64,000 nucleotides of DNA from Eggerthellaceae bacterium. GTDB lineage: Bacteria; Actinomycetota; Coriobacteriia; Coriobacteriales; Eggerthellaceae. The notes under the pieces are model-generated. The model was not told the DNA's origin. It worked only from the letters and a program-made list of their open reading frames with translations, and made no database searches. The DNA lies in assembly GCA_910575165.1 (NCBI GenBank), contig CAJTDS010000003.1, forward strand, positions 124,001-188,000, given 5' to 3'. The translations under genes and the position numbers were made by a program. This document shows positions 51,906 to 61,466 of this stretch, in pieces. How positions within the stretch are numbered: position 1 is the stretch's first letter; each line of letters opens with the position of its first letter.

Positions 51906-54356
51906 ATGAGAGTATCGTTGAAGTGGCTTTCCGAATACGTGGCGGTGCCGAAGGACACGAAGGCGTTCTGCGACAAGCTTGACCTGACGGGTACCGGCGT
52001 CGAGGGCGTGGAGACCGTGGGCGAGGGGCTTGGCGGCGTGGTGGTGGGCTTCGTAGAAACCTGCGAGCCGCATCCCGACAGCGACCACATGCACGTGGTG
52101 ACCGTGGACGTGGGCGCCGGCGACCCGGTTCAGATCGTATGCGGCGCCCCCAACATCGCCGCCGGCATCAAGGTGCCCGTGGCCTGCGTGGGCGCGGTGC
52201 TGCCCGGCGACTTCGCCATCAAGAAGAGCAAGCTGCGCGGCGTTACCAGCTGCGGCATGTGCTGTTCGAAGCGCGAGCTGGGCTTCGGCGCCGACCACAG
52301 CGGCATCTGGGTGCTTCCCCAAGATGCGCCGGTGGGCATGGCGATCGCCGAGTACCTGGGCCTAGGCGACACCGTGCTCGACCTGGAGATAACCCCGAAC
52401 CGCCCCGATTGCCTGTCCATGGTGGGCATGGCGCGCGAGGTGGGCGCCATGTACCAGGAGGACGCAAAGAACCCGCTTGGGGCCATGGCCGCCAAGCTTG
52501 CGGACGTGACGGCTGGTGCGCCTGTGGCCGATACGGTCTCTATCGACATCATGGACGCCGACCGCTGCCCGCGCTACACCGCCCGCATCATCGACAACGT
52601 GAAGGTGGGGCCCAGCCCCGAATGGCTGGTCGAGCGCGTGACGGCCGCCGGGTGCCGCTCCATCAACAACGTGGTGGACGTCACGAACTACATCATGTTC
52701 CTGTTCGGCCAGCCCCTGCACGCCTTCGATGCGGACCGTCTGGCCGAGCCCGACGGGTCGGTGCGCATCGTGGTTCGTCCGGCTGCCGACGGCGAGCGCT
52801 TCACCACGCTGGACGGCCAGGAGCGCGTGCTTAGCGCCGACACCACCGTTATCGCCACCCCCGAACGCGCCGTGGCCCTGGCCGGCGTCATGGGCGGTCT
52901 TGAGACCGAGGTGGAGGACGACACCACCTGCGTGCTGCTGGAGGCTGCCGCCTTCAACCGCTCGCACACCTCGCGCACCAGTCGCAACCTGGGATTGATC
53001 AGCGAATCGTCCATGCGTTACGAGCGCGGCGTGGACGACAACCCGGTGGAGGAGATCTCGCAGGCCGCCGCGGCGCTTCTGGCCGAGGTGTCCGGCGGCA
53101 CCGTGCGCCCGGGCGTGGTGGACGTCTGGGAAAGCCGCACCATGCCGGCCGAGCTGACGTTCCGCATTTCGCGCTTCAACGCCATGATGGGGGCGAGCAT
53201 TCCCGCCGAGTTCATCGTAGACATCCTGGGCCGTCTGGGCTGCAAGGTGTCGGCTACTAGCGACCCCGCGGTGCTTTCGGTGGTAGCCCCGACGTTCCGT
53301 CCCGACCTGGAGCGCGAGATCGACCTTTACGAAGAGGTGCTGCGTTTGTGGGGCATGGACCGCATCGAGCCAACGCTGCCCGGCGGCCGCGGGCGCGTGG
53401 GCACCCGTTCTGCGCGCGAGCACGTGGTGGACGTGGTCAACCACACCCTGCGCGCCAGCGGCATGAACGAGACTATGACCTACTCCTTCGCCGAGCCGGG
53501 CGACATGGACCGTCTGCGCATGACCGGCGAGGAGGCCGGCAGCGCGGTGGAGCTTCTGAACCCGCTGAACTCCGAGCAGTCGGTGATGCGTCGCAGCATC
53601 ATCCCCGGCCTGCTGCGCTCCGTGGCCTACAACCAGAGCCGCGGCGTGGCGAATGTGCAGCTCTACGAGGTAGGCACCGTGTTCTTCGCCCGCGAGGGCA
53701 AGAAGAGCCCCAAGGAGCGTACCTACGTGGCCGGCGTGCTGGCCGGCGCTATGGGGCAGGAGGGCTGGAACGCCCGCCCCGAAGCCTTCGACTTCTTCGA
53801 CGCCAAGGGCGTTGTGGAAAGCCTTGCCCGCGAGCTGGCGCTGCCGAAGCTGCGCTTCAAGGCGCTTGGCGCCGACGAGGCGCCGTGGCTGCAGCCGGGC
53901 CGCGCCGCCCAGGTGCTCTCCGGCGGCACGGTGCTGGGCTGGGTGGGCGAGCTGCATCCCCTGGCCGTGGCCGCCTTTGAGGCCCAGGCCTCCGTGGCCG
54001 CCTTCGAGCTTACGCTGGACGCCCTGCAGAAGAGCGCCCGTCCTGCTCGCGACTACGTGGAGGTGCCCACCTTCCCGGCCGTGAACGTGGACGTGGCCTT
54101 CGTGGTGGACGAGGGCGTCAGCCACGAGAAGCTGATGCAGTGCATGAGCAGCGCCGGCGGCAAGCTTTTGGAGGATGCGCGTTTGTTCGACGTCTACCGC
54201 GACGATGCGCGCGTGGGGGTCGGCAAGAAGTCCATGGCCTATGCGCTCACCTACCGTGCCGTCGACCGCACTCTGTCCGGCGACGAGGTGGAGCGGGCTC
54301 ACGAGCGCCTGGTCAAGAAGGTGAGCGCCGCCACGGGTGCCGAGGTGCGCGGCTAG
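51906..54356 (+). CDS. pheT: Phenylalanine-tRNA ligase beta subunit
   Basis: An 816-aa subunit with the full bacterial layout: EMAP/tRNA-binding domain (SDHMHVVTVDVG, residues ~55-70), B3/B4 editing domain, B5 (about 410-480), a class II-like core (TMTYSFAEPGDMDRLRM, NPLNSEQSVMRRSIIPGLL) and the C-terminal ferredoxin-like anticodon-binding domain (VEVPTFPAVNVDVAFVVDEG). It edits Tyr-tRNA-Phe and recognises tRNA. It is cotranscribed with pheS. Confidence 0.95.
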   Translation: MRVSLKWLSEYVAVPKDTKAFCDKLDLTGTGVEGVETVGEGLGGVVVGFVETCEPHPDSDHMHVVTVDVGAGDPVQIVCGAPNIAAGIKVPVACVGAVLPGDFAIKKSKLRGVTSCGMCCSKRELGFGADHSGIWVLPQDAPVGMAIAEYLGLGDTVLDLEITPNRPDCLSMVGMAREVGAMYQEDAKNPLGAMAAKLADVTAGAPVADTVSIDIMDADRCPRYTARIIDNVKVGPSPEWLVERVTAAGCRSINNVVDVTNYIMFLFGQPLHAFDADRLAEPDGSVRIVVRPAADGERFTTLDGQERVLSADTTVIATPERAVALAGVMGGLETEVEDDTTCVLLEAAAFNRSHTSRTSRNLGLISESSMRYERGVDDNPVEEISQAAAALLAEVSGGTVRPGVVDVWESRTMPAELTFRISRFNAMMGASIPAEFIVDILGRLGCKVSATSDPAVLSVVAPTFRPDLEREIDLYEEVLRLWGMDRIEPTLPGGRGRVGTRSAREHVVDVVNHTLRASGMNETMTYSFAEPGDMDRLRMTGEEAGSAVELLNPLNSEQSVMRRSIIPGLLRSVAYNQSRGVANVQLYEVGTVFFAREGKKSPKERTYVAGVLAGAMGQEGWNARPEAFDFFDAKGVVESLARELALPKLRFKALGADEAPWLQPGRAAQVLSGGTVLGWVGELHPLAVAAFEAQASVAAFELTLDALQKSARPARDYVEVPTFPAVNVDVAFVVDEGVSHEKLMQCMSSAGGKLLEDARLFDVYRDDARVGVGKKSMAYALTYRAVDRTLSGDEVERAHERLVKKVSAATGAEVRG

Positions 54357-54447
54357 ACGACGGCGCCGTCTGCGGGCGGCGGCTGGCGAGATTCGTTCGG
54401 GGCGGTGCCGGTGCGCGCCGCCCTTCTTCAGGAAGGAAGCGAAGTCC

Positions 54448-55332
54448 ATGTACGACGGCGAAGGGCGTCCGGGCCGCAACGACGAGTGCTGGTGCGGTAG
54501 CGGCAAGAAGTACAAGAAGTGCCACCTGGCCGAGGACGACCGGCTGCAGGCGCTCTACGAGGCCGGCTTCGAGGTGCCGGCCCGCGGGCTGTTGAAGACG
54601 GCGGAGGATGTGGAGGGCATCAAGCGCTCGGCCGCCATCAACGTGGGCGTGCTCGACATGGTGGGGCAGCGCATCGGCCCCGGCGTGACCACCGAGGAGA
54701 TCGACCGGTGGATCTACGACTACACCATCGAGCACGGGGCCGTTCCCGCCGATTTGGACTACGAGGGCTACCCCAAGAGCGTATGCACCTCCATCAACGA
54801 GGTGGTCTGCCACGGCATCCCCTCGCCTGACGACGTGCTGAAGGAGGGCGACATCGTCAACGTGGACTGCTCCACCATCTTGGACGGATACTTCTCCGAC
54901 AGCTCGCGCATGTTCTGCATCGGCGAGGTGTCGCCCGAGCGCCGGCGCCTGGTGGAGGAGACGAAGCGCGCCATGGAGGCCGGTCTTGCGGCCGTGAAGC
55001 CCTGGGGGCTTCTGGGGGATGTGGGCGCGGCGGTGAACGAGTACGCGAAAGCCCAGGGCTACACCGTGGTGCGCGAGTTCGGCGGCCATGGCATCGGGCT
55101 GGAGTTTCACGAGGATCCGTTCGTAAGCCATGTGTCCGAACCGGGTACGGGCATGGTTCTGGCGCCGGGCATGGTGTTCACCATCGAGCCCATGGTCAAC
55201 GCCGGCGGCTGCGAGATCGATATGTCCGACTCCAACGGCTGGACCGTCCGCACCGCCGACGGCTCCGACACCGCCCAATGGGAGATTCAGGTCCTGGTAA
55301 CCGAAGACGGCGCCGAAGTGCTGTCCTGGTAG
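54448..55332 (+). CDS. map: Type I methionine aminopeptidase with N-terminal SEC-C motif
   Basis: A 294-aa enzyme removing initiator methionine. The N-terminus has a zinc-binding SEC-C motif (NDECWCGSGKKYKKCH, residues 11-26) that may contact the ribosome; the pita-bread fold then supplies all metal ligands: D in NVDCS, D in YFSDSSR, H in GGHGIG, E in TIEPM and E in WEIQVLV. ATG 54448 follows AGGAAGGAAG; the open frame begins earlier, inside pheT. SEC-C-containing MAPs are known in other bacteria. Confidence 0.93.
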   Translation: MYDGEGRPGRNDECWCGSGKKYKKCHLAEDDRLQALYEAGFEVPARGLLKTAEDVEGIKRSAAINVGVLDMVGQRIGPGVTTEEIDRWIYDYTIEHGAVPADLDYEGYPKSVCTSINEVVCHGIPSPDDVLKEGDIVNVDCSTILDGYFSDSSRMFCIGEVSPERRRLVEETKRAMEAGLAAVKPWGLLGDVGAAVNEYAKAQGYTVVREFGGHGIGLEFHEDPFVSHVSEPGTGMVLAPGMVFTIEPMVNAGGCEIDMSDSNGWTVRTADGSDTAQWEIQVLVTEDGAEVLSW

Positions 55333-55377
55333 GAGCGCCGCCGCCGGCGTTGGCCGACGAGACCGCCGCCGCAGGGG

Positions 55378-55653
55378 CTACCTTACGCCGTCGTGTGCAG
55401 GCGCGACTTCCTCGCCGTATTCGTAGACGGCGTCGCTTGGCAGGTCGATTTCGTCGTTCCAGAACACGCAGGTCCGGCTTTGGTCGAGCTGGACCTGGCC
55501 GAAAAGCCCCGGGACGGTTTCAAGCGGGGCGTAGGCGGGGATATCCCGCACATCTTCCGCAACGTCGTAGAGGACGACTCTGCCGTCGTCGAAGGATACC
55601 CTCAGTTTCAGGGGCAAGACCGGATCGATATGCTTGATGCGTCGGATGGCCAT
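55378..55653 (-). CDS. DUF2442-like small protein
   Basis: A 91-aa protein with FDDGRVVLYDVAEDVRDIP and VFWNDEIDLPSDAVYE, the core of DUF2442 proteins, which frequently occur immediately after DUF4160 genes. Function is unknown; the pair is often discussed as a toxin-antitoxin-like unit. ATG 55653 starts 4 bp after the upstream gene's stop, so the two are coupled. Confidence 0.75.
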   Translation of the reverse strand: MAIRRIKHIDPVLPLKLRVSFDDGRVVLYDVAEDVRDIPAYAPLETVPGLFGQVQLDQSRTCVFWNDEIDLPSDAVYEYGEEVAPAHDGVR

Positions 55654-55657
55654 GCGG

Positions 55658-55912
55658 TTACTCCAGCGGAGGAAGCTTCTCGATGGTCTGGGTGTCCCAC
55701 ATCCTCTGAAGCTGGTCGGCGTGCAGCCCAAGCCATTCCGTGACCAAAGCCTGGGCCTTCTGGGGAAGGTCGCCCTCCGTCATCTCGAGCGTCCTCAGGT
55801 TGAACTCACCTACGTACTCTCCGTAAAGGGCGTGAATATGGCTGGGCTCGTGTTCCTTCGGCTTGAAGAACATCTTAATGACTATCCCGTAAAAGTGGCT
55901 GATCTCGGGCAC
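55658..55912 (-). CDS. DUF4160-like small protein
   Basis: An 84-aa protein beginning PEISHFYGIVIKMFF, then EHEPSHIHALYGEYVGEFNL, the DUF4160 signature with its conserved HxPxHxH-like residues. GTG 55912 with GGGAGG upstream is chosen over a longer frame because it gives the family's standard start and length. A TATACT -10-like box (complement of 55940-55945) lies about 29 bp upstream. It is first in an operon with the DUF2442 gene. Confidence 0.75.
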   Translation of the reverse strand: MPEISHFYGIVIKMFFKPKEHEPSHIHALYGEYVGEFNLRTLEMTEGDLPQKAQALVTEWLGLHADQLQRMWDTQTIEKLPPLE

Positions 55913-56063
55913 GACGCCTCCCTCGGTTGCGTTTTGCCCAGTATAGCATCCAGATGCCACTGTGGTTTCGGAAGGCGCAGCACCTGCGGCCACCTGGTGC
56001 TGCTTCGAGCGGGCTTTTCTTTCGCGGAAGACTGTTCTTGCCGCAGGTGTAAGCGATGTGCGA

Positions 56064-56069
56064 TATACT
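56064..56069 (+). promoter_or_regulatory. Possible -10 box upstream of the poly-G leader and lipoprotein
   Basis: TATACT preceded by TTGCCG (56038-56043) at a rather long spacing. It would start transcripts about 85 bp before the ATG at 56161. Confidence 0.35.
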
Positions 56070-56160
56070 GTCGTGCTAAAGTTGCGGTTTGCGAGACGGG
56101 CAAGGGGTGACTAGCCTTCGGAACCAGGGGCTTGCCGCACAAGGAAGCATGGGAGGAGTT

Positions 56161-56217
56161 ATGGGTATGAGAAAGATTGTGCAGGGGGGGGGGCTCTCTC
56201 TAACGCCTCTCTTCTAG
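56161..56217 (+). CDS. 18-codon leader frame containing a 10-G homopolymer (possible phase-variable start)
   Basis: ATG 56161 follows a very strong GGGAGGAG ribosome-binding site. The frame reads MGMRKIVQGGG and then LSLTPLF to a TAG at 56215-56217. It contains ten consecutive Gs (56184-56193). In the present length it is out of frame with the lipoprotein gene at 56283; with eleven or eight Gs it joins that frame with no intervening stop, and then encodes an additional lipobox-like LLGSC before the visible signal peptide. It could be a slipped-strand switch, a sequencing error in a homopolymer, or a decayed gene end. Confidence 0.5.
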   Translation: MGMRKIVQGGGLSLTPLF

Positions 56218-56282
56218 GGTCTTGCGGCTCGGGTGAAACAGAACGCGCCAATATTTCGGCGCTTGGACAACGAGCCAATTTC

Positions 56283-57770
56283 TTGAGACGATTCGTTATA
56301 GCGTGTGTCGCAGCTGCGTGCGCCAGTGTGGTGTGCCTTGCATTCGCCGGTTGTAGCGCCGGGTCTGCTGCCTTGGACGGGGCGCAGGAAGAGGCGCCTG
56401 AGGAGCCGATTGCGGTTGCTGATGATTTTGGCTTGGATGCAAGCGTCACCGTAAACGGTTTGACCGTCGACTATCCGTCGGAGTGGAAAATCCAGCCTGA
56501 CACGAATATGGGCGATAAGGGCGTCGAGGCAGTCGACATCCTAGCTGGTACATACGGTATCGTCGGCATCATGGCGTCTCCTGCCCCATCCGAATCGGGG
56601 AATTTCGAGAGCGAAACGGAGGCGGCCGCCCAAGAGATTGTCGAAAAATACCGAAGTGACGAAAACTATCAGTTTGTATCTGCCTTGGAGGAAGCCAATA
56701 TAGGGGCCGCTCGCAACTGGGGTGCGCGCATTCTCTATCAGGAAAAAAGCCGGGGCTTTTTTAAACTAGTGTTTAGCGATGGCTGGGTTTGGACCATCGT
56801 GGCTTTTGGTGAGGTAGGCAAGAACAGCTACGAATACCAGCAGCTCGAGGCCATCACGAATAGCTTCAGGATCGAGAAAGGCTCCCCTGTTGGCGCTTCC
56901 GTGGAGTACGGGGAAGGAGAAGTCGTCGACTATAAGCTAGTCGATTTCGGCAATGGCGGCGCCTTGAAGATAAAGGAGCCGACCATGCCCGAAGGGGAGC
57001 GTATTACCGGTTGGGAGGTGGAGGGCGACAGCAAGGCTGCTGTCGAGCGCCGAGACGGCTATATCGTGCTAACTGGTGCGACGAAAGACGTGAAGCTTAC
57101 CCCGGAAATCCAGCATGCGATGCGTGTCACGTTTGAGGACGGGGCGGGGAACGTCCTCGCCGAGGTGCCCGCATTCAGCGCCTCGGAAATTAAGGCTCCT
57201 GACGATCCGGAATGGGAGGGCTACGAGTTTGCCGGCTGGGACACCGACCTTTCGACCATTGTTGAAGATGCAACGGTGAAGGCGATGTGGAAGAAACTTT
57301 GCAAAGTGACGTTCACCGATGGCAACGGCAGCGAAATTCAGAGTTCGTACGTCAAAGAGGGCGAGGCTGCAGAGGCGCCGAAGAGCCCCAAAATGGATGG
57401 CATGGATTTCGTCGGTTGGGACGTGGATTTCTCCAGTGTAACCGAAGATCTCACGGTGAACGCCACATGGAAGGCCAAGCCTACGACTAGCCAAAGCAAC
57501 GCGGTTCGGACAGCTAAAGACTACATCAAGTACATGCCGTTTTCCTATACCGGCCTGATCGGGCAGCTGGAGTACGAAGGCTACTCCACGGAAGACGCAA
57601 CCTACGGGGCCGACAACTGCGGCGCCGATTGGTACGAGCAGGCGGCTAAGAGCGCCCAGGACTACCTTGATTTCATGGGGTTCTCCCGTAGCGGCCTCAT
57701 AGACCAGCTCCAATACGAAGGCTACACCTACGACCAAGCCGTCTACGGCGTGGACTCGGTTGGGCTGTAA
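56283..57770 (+). CDS. Surface lipoprotein with two Listeria-Bacteroides-type repeats and two Ltp domains
   Basis: A 495-aa exported lipoprotein (signal RRFVIACVAAACASVVCLAF, lipobox FAGC). Following it are a PsbP/DUF-like segment with SEWKIQPDTN and FKLVFSDGWVWTIVAFG (residues ~60-200), then two ~70-aa InlB/List-Bact-type beta repeats ending FAGWDTDL...VKAMWK and FVGWDVDF...VNATWK (about 275-400). At the C-terminus are two ~45-aa Ltp-type repeats (AVRTAKDYIKYMPFSYTGLI and SAQDYLDFMGFSRSGLIDQL, each followed by L-EYEGY). Ltp of phage TP-J34 blocks DNA injection of superinfecting phage, so this may be a superinfection-exclusion-type or surface-attachment protein. The TTG start has no ribosome-binding site, unlike the upstream ATG at 56161. 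Confidence 0.72.
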   Translation: MRRFVIACVAAACASVVCLAFAGCSAGSAALDGAQEEAPEEPIAVADDFGLDASVTVNGLTVDYPSEWKIQPDTNMGDKGVEAVDILAGTYGIVGIMASPAPSESGNFESETEAAAQEIVEKYRSDENYQFVSALEEANIGAARNWGARILYQEKSRGFFKLVFSDGWVWTIVAFGEVGKNSYEYQQLEAITNSFRIEKGSPVGASVEYGEGEVVDYKLVDFGNGGALKIKEPTMPEGERITGWEVEGDSKAAVERRDGYIVLTGATKDVKLTPEIQHAMRVTFEDGAGNVLAEVPAFSASEIKAPDDPEWEGYEFAGWDTDLSTIVEDATVKAMWKKLCKVTFTDGNGSEIQSSYVKEGEAAEAPKSPKMDGMDFVGWDVDFSSVTEDLTVNATWKAKPTTSQSNAVRTAKDYIKYMPFSYTGLIGQLEYEGYSTEDATYGADNCGADWYEQAAKSAQDYLDFMGFSRSGLIDQLQYEGYTYDQAVYGVDSVGL

Positions 57771-57817
57771 AGGTTGCTTCTGGAATGGGACAGAACGAGT
57801 GTGGGGAGGAACGAGGG

Positions 57818-58633
57818 ATGTCGTTGATGGAATGTCCGGGATGCGGGAAAGAGATTTCGGATAAAACGGGTGCGTGTATACACTGCGGGGCGGTTATTGA
57901 AAGGCTACCGGAATCCAAGAGGTGCCCTGAGTGCGGGGCGATTGCGGAAGAGGGGGCTGCATTATGTGGGAAGTGCGGCTACCCTTTCGAGAAAACGACA
58001 GACGCGGAATCTGAGAAAAAGGCCGCTGTGGGTCCTCATCGAGAGTCATCTGGAGCGCTTGTTAAGGCTCTGATTGCCGTTATCGCTCTCGTAGCGCTTC
58101 TCGTTGCTAGTTATCTGGTCTACGAGAACATACAAGCACAAAACAAAGAGAAGCAGATGGCGGAGGCCAGGGCCTCCTACGCATCGAAGTATGAGGCTGT
58201 CGCTTACAGCATGCTAGAGGGCGCCGTTACCGCGGAAGAATGCGGCAACCTTATCAAAAGCGTTTGGTACAACACCATTTTCGAGGAAGAGGACGAGGAG
58301 ACGGACAAATTCACGCAGATAAAAGGAAAGTTCAACGAGGATTTCAATACATCCATCGCTGCTTTGTTCGCCGATGACGATTTTTCGAAGAAGGTGGCTG
58401 CCGTGGAATCGAACAAGGCTGCCGTCGATTCCATGATGAAGGATCTTCGGAATCCTCCCGATGAATGGAAGGAAGCCTACGACGAGCTCAAAGAGTACTA
58501 CGATGCATACGCTGATTTAATCAAAATGGCTGTTAGCCCTAGTGGGTCTTTACAAACATATTCCGAGGACTTTAGCGAAACGGACTCCGAAGCCGCCAAG
58601 TGCTTTGACAAGGTGAAGCAGTTCTTTGGGTAA
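57818..58633 (+). CDS. Zinc-ribbon membrane protein of unknown function
   Basis: A 271-aa protein. Two zinc-ribbon units occupy residues ~1-65: CPGCGKEISDKTGACIHCG and CPECGAIAEEGAALCGKCG. They are followed by one transmembrane helix (about 80-105) and a ~165-residue extracytoplasmic acidic helical domain. This topology (cytoplasmic zinc ribbon, single TM, outer helical domain) is widespread in Gram-positive bacteria without a defined function. ATG 57818 follows GGGGAGGA. It is 47 bp after the lipoprotein gene and could be coexpressed with it. Confidence 0.8.
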   Translation: MSLMECPGCGKEISDKTGACIHCGAVIERLPESKRCPECGAIAEEGAALCGKCGYPFEKTTDAESEKKAAVGPHRESSGALVKALIAVIALVALLVASYLVYENIQAQNKEKQMAEARASYASKYEAVAYSMLEGAVTAEECGNLIKSVWYNTIFEEEDEETDKFTQIKGKFNEDFNTSIAALFADDDFSKKVAAVESNKAAVDSMMKDLRNPPDEWKEAYDELKEYYDAYADLIKMAVSPSGSLQTYSEDFSETDSEAAKCFDKVKQFFG

Positions 58634-58658
58634 CCGCTGTCGCGAAATGCCGCTAGAA

Positions 58659-58694
58659 GGAGAAGCGTCCTGTTGCGATCAGGGCGCTTCTCCG
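58659..58694. other. Hairpin after the zinc-ribbon gene
   Basis: GGAGAAGCG / CGCTTCTCC, a 9-bp stem with a ~17-nt loop and no T run. It might slow transcription or bind protein; I cannot call it a terminator with confidence. Confidence 0.4.
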
Positions 58695-58911
58695 GATTCG
58701 CTCTACAAGAAAAAACCGAATCGCCTTCTACGTCATCGATAACGTGCAACTTTCTGCGGCTGGAGCGCGTTCGTTGCCCTTCTTCAACCTCAACGGAGTC
58801 GTGGCGGGTTGCATCCGGCGTTGCCGCCCGCGGTTGTAGGTGGTACACTTGTTCGCCTGTCCGGCGGGACCTTCGGGGCTCTCGCCGCAATGCGAACGGA
58901 GGGCCGTGCCA

Positions 58912-61035
58912 ATGTCCAGCCACTTGAAGAACATCGAGGGCATGCAGATGGAAGGGAAGCTTCCCGAGGTGCGCCTGGCCAACACGCCTTTCCGCGTGAT
59001 GGCGCCCTACGAGCCCTCGGGCGACCAGCCCCAGGCCATAGAGAAGCTGGCCCGCGGTATCGAGGAGGGCCTGCGCTACCAGACGCTTCTGGGTGTCACC
59101 GGGTCCGGCAAGACCTTCACCATGGCCAAGACCATCGAGGCGGTGCAGAAGCCTACGCTGGTCATGGCGCCGAACAAGACCCTGGCCGCCCAGCTTGCCG
59201 CCGAGCTCAAGGAGTTCTTCCCGGATAACTCGGTGGTCTACTTCGTCAGCTACTACGACTACTACCAGCCGGAAGCCTACGTGCCCTCGTCGGACACCTT
59301 CATCGAGAAGGACGCCTCCATCAACGAGGAGGTGGAGAAGCTGCGCCATGCGGCCACGAGCGCGCTTCTGTCCCGGCGCGACTGCATCGTGGTAGCGTCG
59401 GTCAGCTGTATCTACGGCATCGGCAGCCCTATGGACTACGCCGGCATGGCGGTGTTTCTGGACAAGCAGAAGGAAATGGACCGCGACCAGGTCATTCACG
59501 AGCTCATCGACATCCAGTACGACCGCAACGACTACGAGCTCAAGCGCGGCACCTTCCGCGTGCGCGGCGACGCGCTGGACATCTTCCCGCCCTACGCCGA
59601 CAACCCGGTGCGCGTGGAGTTCTGGGGTGACGAGATCGAGCGCATCGCAGAGGTGAGCTTCGTCACCGGCGAGGAGCTGGCCGACTTCGAGGCACTGCCC
59701 ATCTGGCCCGCCTCCCACTACGTCACCGCCCGCCCGAAGATGGACCGGGCCCTTACCACCATCCGCGACGAGCTGCGAGACCGCCTGCAGCAGTTCAACG
59801 AGGAAGGCAAGCTCCTGGAGGCCCAGCGCTTGGAAATGCGCGTGCAGTACGATTTGGAGATGCTTGAGACCATGGGCTTCTGCAGCGGCATCGAGAACTA
59901 CTCGCGGCATCTGGACGGCCGGCAGCCAGGCGAGCCGCCCTACACGCTCATCGACTACTTCCCGGACGATTTCCTGTGCATCATCGACGAATCCCACGTC
60001 ACGGTGCCCCAGATCCGCGGCATGCACGAAGGCGACCGCTCCCGCAAGGTCACGCTGGCCGAGCACGGGTTTCGCCTGCCCAGCTGCCTGGACAACCGTC
60101 CCCTTCGCTTCGACGAGTTCGAGGAGCGCATCCCGCAGTTCGTCTACGTGTCGGCCACCCCGGGCGACTACGAGGAGAAGGTGAGCCAGCAGCAGGTGGA
60201 GCAGGTGATTCGCCCTACGGGCCTGCTGGATCCCCAGATCATATTGCGCAGCAGCGCCAGCCAGATAGACGACATCATCGACGAGGCCAAGGAACGCGCC
60301 GCCCGCGAGGAGCGCGTGCTCATCACCACCCTTACGAAGAAGATGGCCGAGGACTTGACCGACCACTTGCTCGACCAGGGGGTGCGCGCCCGTTACATGC
60401 ACTCCGACATAGGAACGCTGGAGCGCGTGGACATCCTGCGCGATTTGCGCCTGGGCAAGTTCGACGTGCTGGTGGGCATCAACTTGCTGCGCGAGGGCCT
60501 GGACCTGCCCGAGGTGTCGCTGGTGGCCATCCTGGACGCCGACAAAGAGGGCTTCCTGCGCAACCACCGTAGCCTTATCCAGACCATCGGCCGCGCGGCG
60601 CGCAACGTGTCGGGCCAGGTGATCATGTACGCCGACAAGACCACCGACTCCATGGACCGCGCCATCAAGGAGACCGCGCGGCGCCGGCGCATCCAGGAGG
60701 CATACAACGCCGAGCGCGGCATAGAGCCCAAGACCATCCGCAAGGCTATCAACGACATTATGAGCTACGTGACCGACGAGATGGGGTCGACCACCGCCGA
60801 GCAGGTGAACCGCGAGTTGGCCGAGCTGTCGCGCGAAGAGGTGCTGCGCATCATCGGTTCCATGGAAGACGACATGGCCGAGGCCGCGCGCACCATGGAC
60901 TTCGAGGAAGCCGCCCGCCTGCGCGACCAGGTGGTGAAGCTGCGCGCCAGCTTCGAGGGGGCGCCGGAACAGGACGTGCTGGCCAGCCTGAAGAAGACGG
61001 CCCGCAAGAAGACGAAGATGCCCGGGCGCGTGTAG
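58912..61035 (+). CDS. uvrB: UvrABC excinuclease subunit B
   Basis: A 707-aa helicase-like damage-verification subunit: Walker A GVTGSGKT (K67), the aromatic beta-hairpin [24 protein letters not shown] box in CIIDESHVT, helicase motifs V/VI ([34 protein letters not shown]) and the C-terminal UVR helix ([20 protein letters not shown]) that contacts UvrC. ATG 58912 is preceded by GGAGGG and gives the normal length; the open frame from 58840 adds an unlikely Cys/Pro-rich N-terminus. Confidence 0.95.
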   Translation: MSSHLKNIEGMQMEGKLPEVRLANTPFRVMAPYEPSGDQPQAIEKLARGIEEGLRYQTLLGVTGSGKTFTMAKTIEAVQKPTLVMAPNKTLAAQLAAELKEFFPDNSVVYFVSYYDYYQPEAYVPSSDTFIEKDASINEEVEKLRHAATSALLSRRDCIVVASVSCIYGIGSPMDYAGMAVFLDKQKEMDRDQVIHELIDIQYDRNDYELKRGTFRVRGDALDIFPPYADNPVRVEFWGDEIERIAEVSFVTGEELADFEALPIWPASHYVTARPKMDRALTTIRDELRDRLQQFNEEGKLLEAQRLEMRVQYDLEMLETMGFCSGIENYSRHLDGRQPGEPPYTLIDYFPDDFLCIIDESHVTVPQIRGMHEGDRSRKVTLAEHGFRLPSCLDNRPLRFDEFEERIPQFVYVSATPGDYEEKVSQQQVEQVIRPTGLLDPQIILRSSASQIDDIIDEAKERAAREERVLITTLTKKMAEDLTDHLLDQGVRARYMHSDIGTLERVDILRDLRLGKFDVLVGINLLREGLDLPEVSLVAILDADKEGFLRNHRSLIQTIGRAARNVSGQVIMYADKTTDSMDRAIKETARRRRIQEAYNAERGIEPKTIRKAINDIMSYVTDEMGSTTAEQVNRELAELSREEVLRIIGSMEDDMAEAARTMDFEEAARLRDQVVKLRASFEGAPEQDVLASLKKTARKKTKMPGRV

Positions 61036-61466
61036 GGCGCCCGCCTGCCGCCTGCCGGCGGACGGTTTCCCCGTTCGCGCCCGTAGAAGGGCTTGCAGGC
61101 GACGGGGCGGCACGGCTTATCGTCGCGGCCTGGGCGAGGGTCCCTCCGGGCAGGCCGCTTTCCAGTGCGGGCGGCGGTCGGCTTTCCGTTTGCGCGCCGC
61201 GCTGGCTTGCGGCTTTCGCCCGTAGCGGCCAGAGCGGCGCGCCAAGGGTTGGAAGGATTGTCGAAAGTCTGAAAGAAAACTGAAAAAAGGCTCATTGATG
61301 TGGTCATTTATGCTGTTTATATGCAACGGCGGAGGCTTTGTCGACAAACGGTGCCGCAATGGGCAAAATGTATACGAAAAGGCTAGGCTTTCTAGGGATT
61401 GCTGCGCTTTCGGGTCTTGGCGGTCCGTCTAGCCGAGTCTATGGTACAAGAGAAGGGATTGCTTCT
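61036..61466 (+). other. Non-coding region between uvrB and the foldase gene
   Basis: 431 bp. The first half is GC-rich with no gene I can support on either strand; the second half (61265-61335) is AT-rich with TTTATGCTGTTTATATG-type sequence that may hold the promoter for the downstream gene. I see no terminator with a T tract. Confidence 0.4.

Noticed and set aside
56159-56449. Minus-strand 96-codon frame across the poly-G tract
   Set aside because: No ribosome-binding site or homology; antisense to the lipoprotein signal peptide.
58498-61113. 871-codon antisense frame opposite uvrB
   Set aside because: Codon-phase artefact of GC-rich coding DNA; the plus strand is a complete UvrB.
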